Positions 50,063-60,207 are shown, counted from the stretch's first letter. The stretch is DNA of 60,207 bases from an uncultured Clostridia bacterium (GCA_944375955.1 CALWBE010000043.1:1-60207); one strand, 5' to 3'. Program-made: numbers and translations. Notes: generated by a model not told the origin, from the letters alone.

Positions 50063-51964
50063 TTATTTCATAAGCTCACATACAGCCTTTGCATATTCTA
50101 CCGGATCCTCGATAGGAAGCCCTTCAATAAGCAAAGCCTGATTATAAAGAAGCAAAGAATATTTTGCAACTTTTTCGTTGTTTCCTTCGGAAAAAGCGTC
50201 TTTTAAGGTCTTGTATATGTCGTGTGAAGCATTGATTTCAAGAACTTTGTTGCTTTTGACGTTTTCACTGCCGGGCATATTTTTCAGAACCTTTTCCATT
50301 TCAATGGAAACAGGGCCTTCGCTTGAAAGACAAACAGGATGTTCTTTGAGGCGTGAAGATAGACGAATATCTGCGACCTTTCCGTTCAATGCTTTTTTCA
50401 TTTCATCAAAAAGATCCTTAGATTTGTCAGTTTCTTCTTTGAGTTCTTCCTTTTCTTTTTCAGTTTCAAGCCCAAGATCTCCGGTATTTATATTTTTAAA
50501 CTCTTTTTCTTTATATACTCTAAGCATTTGCAGACAAAATTCATCGATATCCTCAGTGCAAAGAAGCAAATCATATCCATGTCCAAGCACGCTGTCAGAA
50601 GCCGGCAGCTTTGAAAGCCTGTCAATATTGTCTCCGGCAGCAAAATAGATGTATTTCTGCCCCTCGGGCATAGATGTAACATATTCATCGAGAGATATCA
50701 TTTTTTTCTGTGACGCAGAATAGAAAATAAGCAGATCCTGCAGCTTTTCCTTATTCATTCCGTAATCTGAATAAACTCCGAACTTTATGATTCTTCCAAA
50801 AGCCTTAAAGAATTTTTCATATTTTTCACGGTCGTTGTCTTTTAAAGCTAAAAGCTCATTTTTAATTTTCTTTTCAAGATTTTTGCTTATTGCTTTCAGC
50901 TGATGATCTTGCTGAAGAATTTCACGGCTTATATTTAAACTTAAGTCTGAGCTGTCTACGATACCCCGAACAAATCCGAAATAATCAGGGATAAGATCTG
51001 CACACTTTTCCATTATCATTACGCCGGAGGTGTAAAGCGCAAGACCTTTTTTATATTCCTTGCTGTAAAAATCGAACGGAGCATGCGACGGAATGAACAT
51101 CAAGGCATTGTAATTTATCATGCCTTCAGAACTTGTAGAAATTACTTTTAAAGGCGCTTCATAGTCGTAGAAAGTACTTTTATAAAAGTCGTTATACTCT
51201 TCTTCTTTAACTTCACTCTTTTTGCGTTTCCATAGAGGAACCATACTGTTTATGGTTTCCAGTTCCTTATAGCTCTCATACTCGTCTTTGTAATCATCGC
51301 CTGCATTTTCGGGTCTTGGTTTCACACGGCTTTTAGTGCGTTCCATTTTGATAGGATATCTGACATAGTCACTGTATTTCTTAATAATATCGGACACACC
51401 ATATTCGTCAATGTAAGCGTCATATTTGTCATTTTCAGTGTCTTCTTTTATTTTTAAAATAATATCCGTTCCTACTTCAGCCTTATCAGCCGGCTCGATA
51501 GTGTATCCCTCAGCACCTTTGCTTTCCCATTTATAACTTTCATCAGATCCAAAAGCGCGGCTTATTACTGTTACATCAGACGCCACCATAAATGCGGAAT
51601 AGAATCCGACTCCGAACTGACCTATAATGTCAATAGAATCATCCTTATTTTCATTTTTGAAATCAAGACTTCCACTTTTTGCGATCGTGCCAAGATTATT
51701 TTCAAGTTCATCTTTGGTCATACCTATTCCATTGTCAGAAACGGTAAGGGTGCGGTTTTCCTTATCAATAGTTATTAAAATACGAAAATCGGAGTCTTTT
51801 ATCCCGACAGATTCATCTGTCAGACCTTTAAAATGCAGCTTATCAATAGCGTCGCTGGCATTGCTTATCAGCTCGCGCAGAAAAATTTCCTTATTTGTGT
51901 AAATGGAATTTATCATAAGGTCAAGAAGTTTTTTACTTTCAGCTTTGAATTGTTTAACTCTCAT
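50063..51964 (-). CDS. htpG: Chaperone HtpG (Hsp90)
   Basis: HtpG is the bacterial Hsp90, an ATP-driven dimeric chaperone. The 633-residue protein has the GHKL nucleotide site: [37 protein letters not shown] and [13 protein letters not shown]. The middle domain has the catalytic-arginine segment [17 protein letters not shown] 51964 follows AGAGGATAAG and gives the standard N-terminus ([20 protein letters not shown]). The open frame runs on to 52027. It is monocistronic and convergent with the PBP gene. Confidence 0.96.
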   Translation of the reverse strand: MRVKQFKAESKKLLDLMINSIYTNKEIFLRELISNASDAIDKLHFKGLTDESVGIKDSDFRILITIDKENRTLTVSDNGIGMTKDELENNLGTIAKSGSLDFKNENKDDSIDIIGQFGVGFYSAFMVASDVTVISRAFGSDESYKWESKGAEGYTIEPADKAEVGTDIILKIKEDTENDKYDAYIDEYGVSDIIKKYSDYVRYPIKMERTKSRVKPRPENAGDDYKDEYESYKELETINSMVPLWKRKKSEVKEEEYNDFYKSTFYDYEAPLKVISTSSEGMINYNALMFIPSHAPFDFYSKEYKKGLALYTSGVMIMEKCADLIPDYFGFVRGIVDSSDLSLNISREILQQDHQLKAISKNLEKKIKNELLALKDNDREKYEKFFKAFGRIIKFGVYSDYGMNKEKLQDLLIFYSASQKKMISLDEYVTSMPEGQKYIYFAAGDNIDRLSKLPASDSVLGHGYDLLLCTEDIDEFCLQMLRVYKEKEFKNINTGDLGLETEKEKEELKEETDKSKDLFDEMKKALNGKVADIRLSSRLKEHPVCLSSEGPVSIEMEKVLKNMPGSENVKSNKVLEINASHDIYKTLKDAFSEGNNEKVAKYSLLLYNQALLIEGLPIEDPVEYAKAVCELMK

Positions 51965-52103
51965 TCTTATCCTCTTTTCTTTGCGAATATTTATTTTTTT
52001 GTCTTTTACAAAAATATATTTTACCATATTTTACTTTTAAATACAATATATATTTTGCTTATTTCACTAAATTTTCACAATTTGAAATATGGTTATATAT
52101 ATT

Positions 52104-52135
52104 AAAAAAGGAAACTTTTATAAGTTTCCTTTTTT
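52104..52135 (-). terminator. Terminator of the DHHW/MBOAT operon
   Basis: AAAAAAGGAAACTT (52104-52117) and AAGTTTCCTTTTTT (52122-52135) form a perfect 14-bp stem with a 4-base loop. Confidence 0.85.
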
Positions 52136-52145
52136 CATTTTTCGT

Positions 52146-53261
52146 TTATCTCATGGAAGTACTGCTGTTTAAGATCAGCGTGCTGTACATAAAAAGTACA
52201 TCGTCTGTTTCATTAAAATCAACGAAAGCTCCTAAAAAATTACTGTCGATATATCTTATATCTATAAGAGTTATTTTTTTGTAGCTTTCAGCAAGAAGAG
52301 GAGCTAAACTGCTGCCGTATGAATCTCTAAATAATACAAGTTCCTTTTCAGTATCTGCATTGCTGTTTTCAATAACCATAATCGGTTGTGATCCGGAAAG
52401 GAACATTTCATAAGGATCACGTCCATTTGCGTTTTCCATGTTGTACATTTCTGAATATACAAATTCGCCTGTTTTGTCATCCAGTTTTTTTACCGTACAG
52501 CCCTTAATCGTGTCGTTAGTCAAATAACATATATCATCCGGCTGTTTTGGCAGAGCTGCCTGACCGTAATATGCTCCATAAAAAGGAACGTCAAGTTTTA
52601 CAGTTTCATAGCTGTCAGACAAAGGATTTCCCATCGCTTCCGACAGAGCGTTAGCTACATCGGTAATTTTTTCCTGTCTCCAGTGGGGATCTGTGGTATA
52701 ATAATCGTCAGCTGAAAGATAAGGGAAAATATCGATGTAATTCATGTCAGGAAGCCTTTGTATCATATTGTCTGCAAAATTATCGTAGTCAAATGACAGA
52801 ACACCTGCTTTTTCAGCAAGAAATGCACCTTTGTCAGGAACAAGTGAAAAATATATGTTGCAGTTTTTATCTTTAAAATACATTTCACATAAACGTTTAA
52901 ATTTAGCTGCAGCATAATCGAGCATTGAGTCATCCTGAGGATATTCGATTTTTACTAAATGTCCGTCCTCAACATAAAAACCGTTGCACTCGGTATTGCC
53001 GAAAATAAAAAACTCAGTTAATGCCTTAATGCTTCGCATTGTATCTCGTGCCGGGAACTGATCTAGTGAATAGCTTTCAAAGTCATCCATAAATTTGCCG
53101 TCTGAAACAGAAGACAAAGATACTTCAGGAAACTTATTGAGCAGACGCCGTTCAGCTTCAGAGTAGTCTTTTTGACCTCCGAAGACATAAGCGGCGGAGA
53201 ATATAAAAATGATTAGAGCTGAAATAATAGGAAGCAATAGGTTTTTAATATTTGTTTTCAT
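52146..53261 (-). CDS. DHHW-family protein, AlgX-like partner of an O-acyltransferase
   Basis: A 371-residue protein with an N-terminal membrane helix (LLLPIISALIIFIFSAAYVF) and an extracellular SGNH-hydrolase-like domain. The family DHHW motif appears as TTDPHWRQEK, and LFRDSYGSSLAPLLAESYKKI is the conserved block carrying the catalytic Ser. In alginate-like systems AlgJ/AlgX proteins move acetyl groups from the MBOAT protein onto a cell-surface polysaccharide. The MBOAT gene lies 19 bases upstream. ATG 53261 follows AGGAGGCG. No polysaccharide biosynthesis genes are nearby, so the acceptor is unknown. Confidence 0.87.
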   Translation of the reverse strand: MKTNIKNLLLPIISALIIFIFSAAYVFGGQKDYSEAERRLLNKFPEVSLSSVSDGKFMDDFESYSLDQFPARDTMRSIKALTEFFIFGNTECNGFYVEDGHLVKIEYPQDDSMLDYAAAKFKRLCEMYFKDKNCNIYFSLVPDKGAFLAEKAGVLSFDYDNFADNMIQRLPDMNYIDIFPYLSADDYYTTDPHWRQEKITDVANALSEAMGNPLSDSYETVKLDVPFYGAYYGQAALPKQPDDICYLTNDTIKGCTVKKLDDKTGEFVYSEMYNMENANGRDPYEMFLSGSQPIMVIENSNADTEKELVLFRDSYGSSLAPLLAESYKKITLIDIRYIDSNFLGAFVDFNETDDVLFMYSTLILNSSTSMR

Positions 53262-53280
53262 TATTTATCGCCTCCTGCTG

Positions 53281-54687
53281 TTAAAATCTAAAATACAAAA
53301 ATGGATTAAAAGAACCGTCTACGAGATATGCTGTACATATTACAAGCAATGCCGGAACAACTATAGTTTCAAGAACATTCATGGTTTTTTCACCGAAAGA
53401 AGATTTTTTACTTCTTACTTTTTCAGCTATAATCTTAGCAGCAGGGGTGGCAGCGAAAATACCAATAATTAAAGTGAAAGCATATGATCGCATATAATAT
53501 ATAGTTTCTTTTGATATAGCCGGAAGGTCTCCAAAGCCAAACATTGAATATATGTCATGCATAGCCTGCTGGAGATCAGAGGCATTGAAAATTACAAATC
53601 CTATTATAACAAAAAACAAAGCATAAATTCTGCTTAATATTTTTGATTTTTTAAGATATTTTAACAGAAACAATTTTTCAAGTATAAGAAGTACGGCAAA
53701 ATACAGTCCCCAGATTATAAACGTCCATTCAGCGCCGTGCCACATGCCGGTAAGCATCCAAACAACAAGAATATTAAAAATGTTGCGCAGGAAAGGTACT
53801 CGGTTGCCTCCTAACGGTATATATACATAGTCTCTGAACCAGGTACCCAATGACATATGCCATCTTCTCCAAAACTCCGTAATGCTCTTTGAGATGTATG
53901 GGTAATTAAAGTTTTCGAGAAAATTAAATCCGAAGAAATTTCCGAGACCGATTGCCATATCACTGTAGCCGGAAAAATCAAAATATATGTGCAGCGTATA
54001 CGATATTGCGTATAGCCAGTAAAATATTACAGATTGTTCGCCTGAAGCGCGGAAAATATCACAAATTTCACCCAAACGATTTGCAAGTAGAACCTTTTTT
54101 GCAAGACCGAGCACAAATCTGCGCGTTCCGTAAGCGGCTTTTTCAAAACTATGAGAACGCTGATCCAGGTCGGATTCAACATCTGAATATCTGACTATAG
54201 GTCCTGCTATAAGCTGCGGAAACATAGTTATATAAGCTGCAAGATTTATAAAACTTTTCTGAGGTTTTACGTCACCGCGATAAACGTCAACAGTATAACT
54301 CAGTATTTGGAAAGTATAGAAACTTATACCTATAGGGAGTACTGTTTTAAGCAAAGGTACAGATAGGCCGGTTACAGCATTGAAATTCGAAATAAAGAAA
54401 TCGGCATATTTAAAATAACATAAGAATGCTAAATTTTGGACTATTGAAAGCGCGAGGAAAAACCGTGAAACGGTTTTTCCTCGGGTTTTTCCTATCAGGA
54501 GTCCGAAAATATAACCGAATAATATCGAAATCAAAAGTAAAATCGTGTATTTTTGCTCACCCCATGCGTAAAATATAAGACTGGAAAGTAAAAGCACAGA
54601 ATTTTTTAATTTTTTCGGTGCTATATAATAAAGTATCAATACGCAAGGAATAAAGAAATACAAGAATGGGATTCCTGAAAATAACAT
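53281..54687 (-). CDS. MBOAT-family membrane O-acyltransferase (AlgI/DltB-like)
   Basis: A 468-residue polytopic membrane protein with about eleven hydrophobic segments. The MBOAT signatures are YFDFSGYSDMAIGLGNFFGF, ITEFWRRWHMSLGTWFRDYV and YIPLGGNR, and the catalytic His lies in TGMWHGAEWTFIIWGLY. It moves acetyl groups across the membrane for polysaccharide modification, together with the DHHW protein encoded 19 bases downstream. ATG 54687 follows AGGTGAATA. An alternative role in teichoic acid modification is less likely because no dlt genes are present. Confidence 0.93.
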   Translation of the reverse strand: MLFSGIPFLYFFIPCVLILYYIAPKKLKNSVLLLSSLIFYAWGEQKYTILLLISILFGYIFGLLIGKTRGKTVSRFFLALSIVQNLAFLCYFKYADFFISNFNAVTGLSVPLLKTVLPIGISFYTFQILSYTVDVYRGDVKPQKSFINLAAYITMFPQLIAGPIVRYSDVESDLDQRSHSFEKAAYGTRRFVLGLAKKVLLANRLGEICDIFRASGEQSVIFYWLYAISYTLHIYFDFSGYSDMAIGLGNFFGFNFLENFNYPYISKSITEFWRRWHMSLGTWFRDYVYIPLGGNRVPFLRNIFNILVVWMLTGMWHGAEWTFIIWGLYFAVLLILEKLFLLKYLKKSKILSRIYALFFVIIGFVIFNASDLQQAMHDIYSMFGFGDLPAISKETIYYMRSYAFTLIIGIFAATPAAKIIAEKVRSKKSSFGEKTMNVLETIVVPALLVICTAYLVDGSFNPFLYFRF

Positions 54688-54739
54688 TTATTCACCTATA
54701 AAATTGTCAGTCTGCCAAAAAAACGACAGATAAAGTTTA

Positions 54740-55369
54740 TTATTCCTCAGAATTTCTGCACATTACAAAGAAAACAGTATTTCCTACGTTATCAACTACC
54801 ATCTCATCAGCTTCAACACAGATATTCCAACGTAAATCGGCATTGTCGCTTAAAGTGGTCTTGAATGCATCGACATCAGCATCATCGGGAAGTACAAAAA
54901 TATATCCTACAAAGGGGATAGCGCCTATCATCGGAGAGAACATTGCCCCTTCATCAAAACCGGATATTTCAGCATTTCCGAAACCGGAAAGATAGCCTGC
55001 CTCAACTGCAGTTACCATCATGTTTGTAAGAGGAAGATCGGCTTCGTCGGTAATCGTTGTAGCAAGAGCCTCTGCTGATTCAGCGTCTGCAACATTTTCT
55101 TTAAATATATCCAGCAATGTCGTACCAATAGTAGCACTTGAATTGTCGGCGCTGTCATTATTACCATCAGTTTCGTTGGTATTTGCATTTTCATCGTTGT
55201 TGTTTTCGGCATCAGAGTTTTCATCATTGTTTTCTTGATCGTTGTTTTCGATCTCACTGTTATTTTCGCCGTTTTCATTTGGATTTTCTTTGTTTTGGTC
55301 TGTGTTAGTACATGCAGCCATAGAAATTACTAAAGCGGCTGCGAGTAGAGTTAATAATGTTTTTTTCAT
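54740..55369 (-). CDS. Lipoprotein with acidic Asn/Glu-rich linker
   Basis: A 209-residue lipoprotein: signal MKKTLLTLLAAALVISMAAC with the lipid Cys at 20. Residues 25-82 are almost only Asn, Glu, Asp, Ser and Thr and must be a flexible, highly acidic linker. A compact C-terminal domain of about 120 residues (LLDIFKENVADAESAEALAT, GFGNAEISGFDEGAMFSPM, IPFVGYIFVLPDDADVDAF, NICVEADEMVVDNVG) is of a type seen in clostridial lipoproteins without known function. ATG 55369 follows AAGGAG. It is transcribed away from the ECF sigma factor and may belong to its regulon; this is only inferred from position. Confidence 0.82.
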   Translation of the reverse strand: MKKTLLTLLAAALVISMAACTNTDQNKENPNENGENNSEIENNDQENNDENSDAENNNDENANTNETDGNNDSADNSSATIGTTLLDIFKENVADAESAEALATTITDEADLPLTNMMVTAVEAGYLSGFGNAEISGFDEGAMFSPMIGAIPFVGYIFVLPDDADVDAFKTTLSDNADLRWNICVEADEMVVDNVGNTVFFVMCRNSEE

Positions 55370-55810
55370 GGCTTTTTCTCCTTTTTGTTAAATAAAATTT
55401 TGTTAATTTTTTGCCAATCTGCATATATAGACGGACAAAAAAATAATTTGTTCCAAAATATCATAATATTTTAAACATGTTAAATTGCACGAATATTAAA
55501 AAAATAACAATATTTTACTGTAAAAACTACATAAATATTATAACATGAATACAAAAAATGTCAATAAAATAATCATTTTATTTATAATAGATACGTAAAA
55601 TATATAAAAATTTGCTATATTAGCTAATAAAGAACACATTAGTTTTTAAAATTAGCGAAATGAGTTCTTTATTTATTTTATCGAAAATTTTTATTTTTAA
55701 GCGAAAATTTTATGTAAAATTTTTTAAAGCGAGTGAGATTTAAACTAGAAAGTTGTGTATATAAGTGAAAAGCAAAAGAGAAAACAGAAAACTGAAAGGA
55801 GTGATTGCTT
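55370..55810. other. AT-rich intergenic region between the lipoprotein and ECF sigma genes
   Basis: No gene is visible in these 440 bases. At 55626-55673 AATAAAGAAC and GTTCTTTATT flank an inner partial stem and form a long AT hairpin. CGAAAATTTT is repeated (55681-55690 and 55702-55711). The sigma-gene ribosome site AAAGGAG ends at 55801. Confidence 0.6.
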
Positions 55811-56370
55811 TTGGAGGACAGCAAAATTGTTCAAATGTATTTAGAGCGTGATGAAAGAGCAATATCAGTTACGGCTGAAAAATACGGAAAATATTGTGAA
55901 TATATAGCAAAAAATATTCTGGGAAGTGGGGAAGATGCAGAGGAATGCGTAAATGATACTTATTTAAGTGCATGGAATTCTATACCGCGCACAGGCCGGA
56001 GGTTCTTTCAGTATTTTTGGGTAAGATAACACGTAACCTTTCTTTTAACAGGTATAAATATAATAAAACAAAGAAGCGCAATTGTGGTGAAATAACGGTG
56101 GTGCTTGATGAATTGGCAGAAATTATATCTGGAAACGATGATGTGGACAGCGAATTAAATTATAAGGAACTTGTATTTGCAATAAATGAGTTTTTAAATA
56201 CTCTTGACACGGAAAGACATGACATTTTTATATTTCGCTACTTTTATACGGAAAGCATATCGGATATAGCGCATCGATACGGCAAAAGGGAAGGAAACGT
56301 ATCAATGACGCTTAACCGCATCCGCAAGAAACTGCAGAGATATCTTTATGAAAGGGGATTCAAAATATGA
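55811..56370 (+). pseudogene. ECF-type RNA polymerase sigma factor, frameshifted
   Basis: Two overlapping frames make one sigma factor of about 187 residues. The first, from TTG 55811 nine bases after AAGGAG, carries region 2 (VQMYLERDERAISVTAEKYG, AEECVNDTYLSAWNSIP). The second continues with HRPEVLSVFLGKITRNLSFN, a typical partner phrase, and region 4 (LDTERHDIFIFRYFYTESIS...RYGKREGNVSMTLNRIRKKL). The break is at ATACCGCGCACAGG (55981-55994): adding one C (CCGCCGCAC) restores WNSIPPHRPEV. As written, the first frame stops at 56029. The gene overlaps its partner by ATGA. Real inactivation or a base-call error are both possible. Confidence 0.85.
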
Positions 56371-57083
56371 CAGAAGAAAAGCTGTATGAGCTGTTAAATG
56401 AGATTAGTGATGATCATGTGCAAAAAGCAAAAAGAACAAAAAAAGTAAAAAAAAGCTTTATATTAAAGTGTGCTGCAGCAGCAGCGTGTGTTTGTGTAGT
56501 AGCACTTTGGGTTTTTCATATAGGAATTCCTTCTTCTGATACCGTGATAACCGCATCTGGACTTCTGACGGTAACTGCATATGCCGAATCGAATGAAGAA
56601 TTGGTTATGCAGGAAGGAATAGAAATGCCGACGAATTTTAGCTGGAGTCTTGCAATGAGCAGCAGTCCCGGTTTGCCGTTAAATCTGTATGCAGATGAAT
56701 ATGAGGATGTAAAATTTGAAGTATGGACGGACGGCGGAACATTGCTTCTTTGGGAATCAAATGCAATAGAAAAAATTGACGGCACATTTTATGCAGAAAA
56801 CGGAACAACTATATATTGGAGCACTGCTTTTAACTACGAGGAAAATCGATTTGAGGCATATTCGAAAAGTATATCTTATATCGGGATAATTATAAGAGAA
56901 AACGAAAATATTGTAGGATATGCGGTTGTGCAAATATATACTGACGATTCCGAAGACGGAGTTTTAAAAACATATTTTGCAAAACTGTTAAAATCAGTGT
57001 CTTTCCCGACGGTGAAAGGAAAATATCAGAATATAACTTCGGAATATGTGATGTCAGAAATTGAAAAAGTCAAAAAATCTTAA
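56367..57083 (+). CDS. Membrane partner of the ECF sigma factor (putative anti-sigma factor)
   Basis: A 238-residue protein with a short cytoplasmic part (residues 1-30, rich in Lys), one membrane helix (31-50, FILKCAAAAACVCVVALWVF) and an extracellular domain of about 185 residues with no recognised motif (VWTDGGTLLLWESNAIEKID, NIVGYAVVQIYTDDSEDG). It overlaps the sigma gene by four bases. That arrangement is the usual one for a sigma factor and its anti-sigma protein in Clostridia. If the sigma gene is truly broken this gene would have lost its partner. Its call rests on context and topology. Confidence 0.7.
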   Translation: MTEEKLYELLNEISDDHVQKAKRTKKVKKSFILKCAAAAACVCVVALWVFHIGIPSSDTVITASGLLTVTAYAESNEELVMQEGIEMPTNFSWSLAMSSSPGLPLNLYADEYEDVKFEVWTDGGTLLLWESNAIEKIDGTFYAENGTTIYWSTAFNYEENRFEAYSKSISYIGIIIRENENIVGYAVVQIYTDDSEDGVLKTYFAKLLKSVSFPTVKGKYQNITSEYVMSEIEKVKKS

Positions 57084-57130
57084 AATGTGGAATATAATTT
57101 TTAAGTTAAAGCAAAACAAAGCCTAATTTT

Positions 57131-57162
57131 AAAAGCTCTGCCGTGTATACGGCAGAGCTTTT
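57131..57162 (+). terminator. Terminator of the sigma/anti-sigma operon
   Basis: AAAAGCTCTGCCGT (57131-57144) and ACGGCAGAGCTTTT (57149-57162) form a perfect 14-bp stem with a 4-base loop. Confidence 0.9.
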
Positions 57163-57235
57163 ACTGTAAATGTATTATGTATAAATATCTGCCGTGCAGT
57201 TTAATTTTTCACATAAATATTGATGCTTTAATATA

Positions 57236-57264
57236 TTGACTTTGATAAAACATGATGATATAAT
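57236..57264 (+). promoter_or_regulatory. Promoter upstream of the TIM-barrel gene and valS
   Basis: TTGACT (57236-57241) and TATAAT (57259-57264) are separated by 17 bp. Confidence 0.8.
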
Positions 57265-57357
57265 AGATAAATAATTTATATTCAAAAATCCTTTTTTTCC
57301 AACCTAAGTTTTTATTGGACATAGTAAAATTGATTATTGATGTGAGGTGTTTTATCA

Positions 57358-58224
57358 GTGATTTTGTCGACACAAACTGATTGTGCAGCAAAAATTTTTG
57401 GCGATCATAAAGCTGTTGAAATGATTGCGGCGGCTGGATTTGATGCGGTTGACTATTCAATGTTTGAAGTTAAAAATGACGATGATCATCCAGTTCTTTC
57501 CGATAATTATGAAAAATATGCGCATGAATTGAGAAAAACAGCGGAAGAAAACGGCGTTTTTTTTAATCAGTCACATGCACCGTTTCCGTCGTATATAAAT
57601 GATGATAATCATTATAACAGTATAATATCTGACAGAATAAAGCGTTCTATAGAGTTTTCCGCAATCCTTGGAGTGAAGCAAATATGTGTTCACCCGGCGA
57701 TTTTTCCGAATGACGAGAACCGCGAGTATGAGTTCAATCTTGAATTTTACAATTCGCTTATACCGACAATCAAAGATACGGGCATAAAAATAGGTGTGGA
57801 GAACATGTTTTTGTATGATAAGGATGCAAAAGCCATCCGCCCCGGAGCATGCGGAACATCGCAGAGAATGATACGCCTTTTTGATTCTCTGGATAGCAAA
57901 TATTTTACGTGCCTTTTAGATATAGGTCACTGCGGACTTGTTGGAGAAAAGACCGAGAATTTTATAAGGTCATTGGGTACAGAAAGACTCGGGGCGCTGC
58001 ATGTTCACGATAATAACTATAAAAGTGATATGCATACATTGCCGTTCACATGTTCGATAAATTGGGAAAATGTTACTGCAGCTTTAAAAGACATAAAATA
58101 TGCGGGTGAGTTTACATTTGAGGCAGATTGCTTTTTGTATCCGCTTCCAAACAATATTGTATCCGATGGGCTTTCATTTATGAATATCGTCGGAAGACAG
58201 CTTATTTCTATGATAGAAAATTAA
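57358..58224 (+). CDS. Sugar phosphate isomerase/epimerase-like TIM-barrel protein (AP endonuclease 2 family)
   Basis: A 288-residue protein of the xylose-isomerase-like TIM-barrel family. Visible metal-site blocks are FFNQSHAPFPSY, VKQICVHPAIFPN, IKIGVENMFLYD, FTCLLDIGHCGLVGE and LGALHVHDNNYKSDMHTLPF, giving the usual Glu, Asp and His ligands. Family members isomerise or epimerise sugars or inositol derivatives, and some act on DNA; the sugar role is more usual for this size. Start GTG 57358 has GAGGTG eight bases upstream. ValS begins 22 bases after the stop and may be co-transcribed. The substrate is unknown. Confidence 0.87.
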   Translation: MILSTQTDCAAKIFGDHKAVEMIAAAGFDAVDYSMFEVKNDDDHPVLSDNYEKYAHELRKTAEENGVFFNQSHAPFPSYINDDNHYNSIISDRIKRSIEFSAILGVKQICVHPAIFPNDENREYEFNLEFYNSLIPTIKDTGIKIGVENMFLYDKDAKAIRPGACGTSQRMIRLFDSLDSKYFTCLLDIGHCGLVGEKTENFIRSLGTERLGALHVHDNNYKSDMHTLPFTCSINWENVTAALKDIKYAGEFTFEADCFLYPLPNNIVSDGLSFMNIVGRQLISMIEN

Positions 58225-58246
58225 GTGTATTTTATAGGAGCTAAAA

Positions 58247-60207
58247 ATGGCAAAAGAACTTGAAAAACAATACAACCCTCACGGAACAGAAGAGAAAATA
58301 TATAAAATGTGGGAAGATGGCGGATATTTTAAGCCCAGCGAGGACAAATCAAAAACTCCGTTTTCTGTTGTGATTCCGCCTCCAAATGTAACCGGTCAGC
58401 TGCATATGGGTCATGCGCTTGACGAAACTCTGCAAGATATATTAGTACGTTATAAAAGAATGCGTGGTTTTAACACATTATGGATTCCGGGTACCGATCA
58501 TGCAGGAATTGCAACACAAATAAAAGTTGAGGAATACCTTAGAAAAGAAGAAGGTATTACACGGTATGATCTCGGACGCGAAAAGTTTTTAGAGCGTGTT
58601 TGGCAGTGGAAAGAAAAATACGGTTCACGTATAATAAGTCAAATTAAAAAGCTCGGCTGCTCATGTGATTGGTCGCGCGAGCGTTTTACTATGGATGAAG
58701 GCTGTTCAAAGGCAGTAAAAGAGGTATTTGTATCGCTTTATGAAAAGGGACTTATTTATCGTGGAAATCGAATAATAAACTGGTGTCCAAAATGTACAAC
58801 AGCATTGTCTGACGCCGAAGTCGAATACAGCGAGCAGGCAGGACATTTTTGGCATATCCGCTATCCTGTTAAGGATAAGCCCGGAGAGTATGTTATAATT
58901 GCGACAACTCGTCCGGAAACCCTTCTGGGCGATACTGCAGTTGCGGTTCATCCGGATGACGAAAGATATAAAGACCTTGTAGGAAAAATGCTTATACTGC
59001 CGCTCGTCGGACGAGAGATACCCGTAATTGCGGATGAATATGTAGAAAAAGATTTCGGTACCGGTTGTGTAAAAATTACTCCGGCACATGACCCGAATGA
59101 CTTTCTTGTAGGTCAGCGCCACAATCTTGAGCAGATACGTATATTCAACGACGACGCTACGGTAAACTCTTTTGGCGGAAAATATGAAGGCATGGACAGA
59201 TATGATGCAAGAAAAGCAATCGTCGATGACCTTGAGAAGGAAGGCTTATTGGTAAAGGTTGAAGACCATGCGCACAATGTTGGAACCTGTTACCGATGCC
59301 ATACAACAGTCGAGCCTATGACGAGCAATCAGTGGTTTGTTAAGATGGGACCGCTTGCGAAGCCGGCGCTTGATGTTGTATATGACGGCAAAGTAAAATT
59401 TGTTCCTGAGCGTTTTACGAAGATATATATAAACTGGATGGAGAATGTTCATGACTGGTGTATTTCCCGTCAGCTTTGGTGGGGGCATCGTATACCGGCG
59501 TATTACTGCGACTCCTGCGGATGCATGAAAGTGTCTAAAACCGATATAAAGGTTTGTCCGGAATGCGGAAAGCCGATGCGCCAGGAGGAAGATGTGCTTG
59601 ATACATGGTTTTCTTCAGCACTTTGGCCATTTTCAACTCTCGGATGGCCGGAAAAAACAGCGGATCTTGAGTACTATTATCCGACAAATACGCTTGTTAC
59701 AGGATATGATATAATATTTTTCTGGGTTGCGCGCATGATATTTTCAGGACTTGAGAATATGAAAAAAGAGCCGTTCTCTTACGTTTTTATGCATGGGTTA
59801 GTACGTGACGAGCAGGGAAGGAAAATGTCCAAATCACTCGGAAACGGAATAGATCCCATTGAGGTAATTGATAATTACGGAGCAGATGCTCTTAGATTTA
59901 CGCTTGTTACCGGAAATTCACCAGGAAACGACATGCGTTATTCCGACAAAAAAATGGAATCCTCACGCAACTTTACTAATAAAATATGGAATGCTGCGCG
60001 TTTTGTAATGATGAATTTGGATGACGACACGCAGGCAGTACTTCCGGATAAACTTGAGCTTGAGGACAAGTGGATAGTATATCATCTTAATAGGACGGTA
60101 AAGGAAATTACTGCAAATCTTGACAAGTTCGAACTTGGCGTTGCAAGTGCAAAACTGTACGAATTTATTTGGGATTTGTTCTGCGACTGGTATATTGAAC
60201 TTGTAAA
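58247..60207 (+). CDS. valS: Valine--tRNA ligase, 5' part
   Basis: The open frame continues to the window edge, giving the first 653 residues of a protein that usually has about 880. HIGH motif is in [15 protein letters not shown], editing-domain blocks are [19 protein letters not shown] and [15 protein letters not shown], the zinc-binding [16 protein letters not shown] pair and [20 protein letters not shown] follow, and the KMSKS loop is [14 protein letters not shown] near 530. It attaches valine to tRNA-Val. ATG 58247 follows TAGGAG. No T-box leader precedes it. Confidence 0.97.
   Translation, partial: MAKELEKQYNPHGTEEKIYKMWEDGGYFKPSEDKSKTPFSVVIPPPNVTGQLHMGHALDETLQDILVRYKRMRGFNTLWIPGTDHAGIATQIKVEEYLRKEEGITRYDLGREKFLERVWQWKEKYGSRIISQIKKLGCSCDWSRERFTMDEGCSKAVKEVFVSLYEKGLIYRGNRIINWCPKCTTALSDAEVEYSEQAGHFWHIRYPVKDKPGEYVIIATTRPETLLGDTAVAVHPDDERYKDLVGKMLILPLVGREIPVIADEYVEKDFGTGCVKITPAHDPNDFLVGQRHNLEQIRIFNDDATVNSFGGKYEGMDRYDARKAIVDDLEKEGLLVKVEDHAHNVGTCYRCHTTVEPMTSNQWFVKMGPLAKPALDVVYDGKVKFVPERFTKIYINWMENVHDWCISRQLWWGHRIPAYYCDSCGCMKVSKTDIKVCPECGKPMRQEEDVLDTWFSSALWPFSTLGWPEKTADLEYYYPTNTLVTGYDIIFFWVARMIFSGLENMKKEPFSYVFMHGLVRDEQGRKMSKSLGNGIDPIEVIDNYGADALRFTLVTGNSPGNDMRYSDKKMESSRNFTNKIWNAARFVMMNLDDDTQAVLPDKLELEDKWIVYHLNRTVKEITANLDKFELGVASAKLYEFIWDLFCDWYIELV

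Noticed and set aside
58225..58246. T-box leader before valS, and likewise before gltX and glnS
   Set aside because: The gaps are 22-30 bases within apparent operons and no T-box sequence or specifier loop is visible.

Overview
The window is AT-rich DNA from a spore-forming, anaerobic member of the Clostridia, most likely a gut relative of the Oscillospiraceae/Ruminococcaceae. This is inferred from a YunB spore protein, a SigH-like sigma factor, an agr-type quorum-sensing locus, acyl-CoA dehydratase activase genes, type III glutamine synthetase, strong Shine-Dalgarno sites, -10/-35 promoters with 16-18 bp spacers, and several host-glycan or sugar genes. No rRNA, CRISPR array, integrase or transposase was seen.

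Layout. 0-2.4 kb: an agr-like locus in the order regulator (partial)-agrC-agrB-agrD, with a serine instead of cysteine at the predicted ring position of the peptide. 2.5-13.2 kb: purA, a pyrophosphatase-like/Nudix fusion, a minus-strand run thuA-MATE-aldose epimerase-topB, an acyl-CoA synthetase and a divergent VTC-like protein. 13.4-24.9 kb: an ABC exporter whose start is frameshifted, a cytidylate-kinase-like protein, a two-gene acyl-CoA dehydratase activase operon, yunB, mgtE, a SigH-like sigma factor, a zinc-ribbon protein and a LOG protein. 24.9-30.7 kb: glnS, a GH110-like glycosidase, gltX and an acetyltransferase on the minus strand, then tRNA-Gln on the plus strand.

30.7-38.8 kb is an accessory region that begins immediately after tRNA-Gln. 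It holds an unrecognised three-gene cluster (a Cys/His-cluster protein, a SHOCT-domain protein and a DUF4041/GIY-YIG protein), an AraC regulator with a GH27 alpha-galactosidase between two 130-bp direct repeats that are 95% identical, a tRNA-like remnant and a frameshifted ankyrin gene. Copies of the tRNA-Gln terminator recur inside the region and at its right side. This looks like a decayed, layered insertion site.

38.8-60.2 kb: a complete sugar ABC transporter whose binding protein carries an extra C-terminal membrane helix, lipoproteins, a DUF1846 protein, glutamine synthetase III, a penicillin-binding protein, htpG, a DHHW/MBOAT O-acetylation pair, a frameshifted ECF sigma factor with its membrane partner, a sugar isomerase-like protein and the 5' part of valS.

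Three genes carry single-base frame lesions in short runs (ABC exporter, ankyrin protein, ECF sigma) and a fourth (the penicillin-binding protein) has ACG where ATG is expected. These may be real decay, slippage switches or assembly errors; read data would decide. The strongest candidates for something undescribed are the three-gene cluster at 31.0-34.6 kb and the 130-bp repeats.
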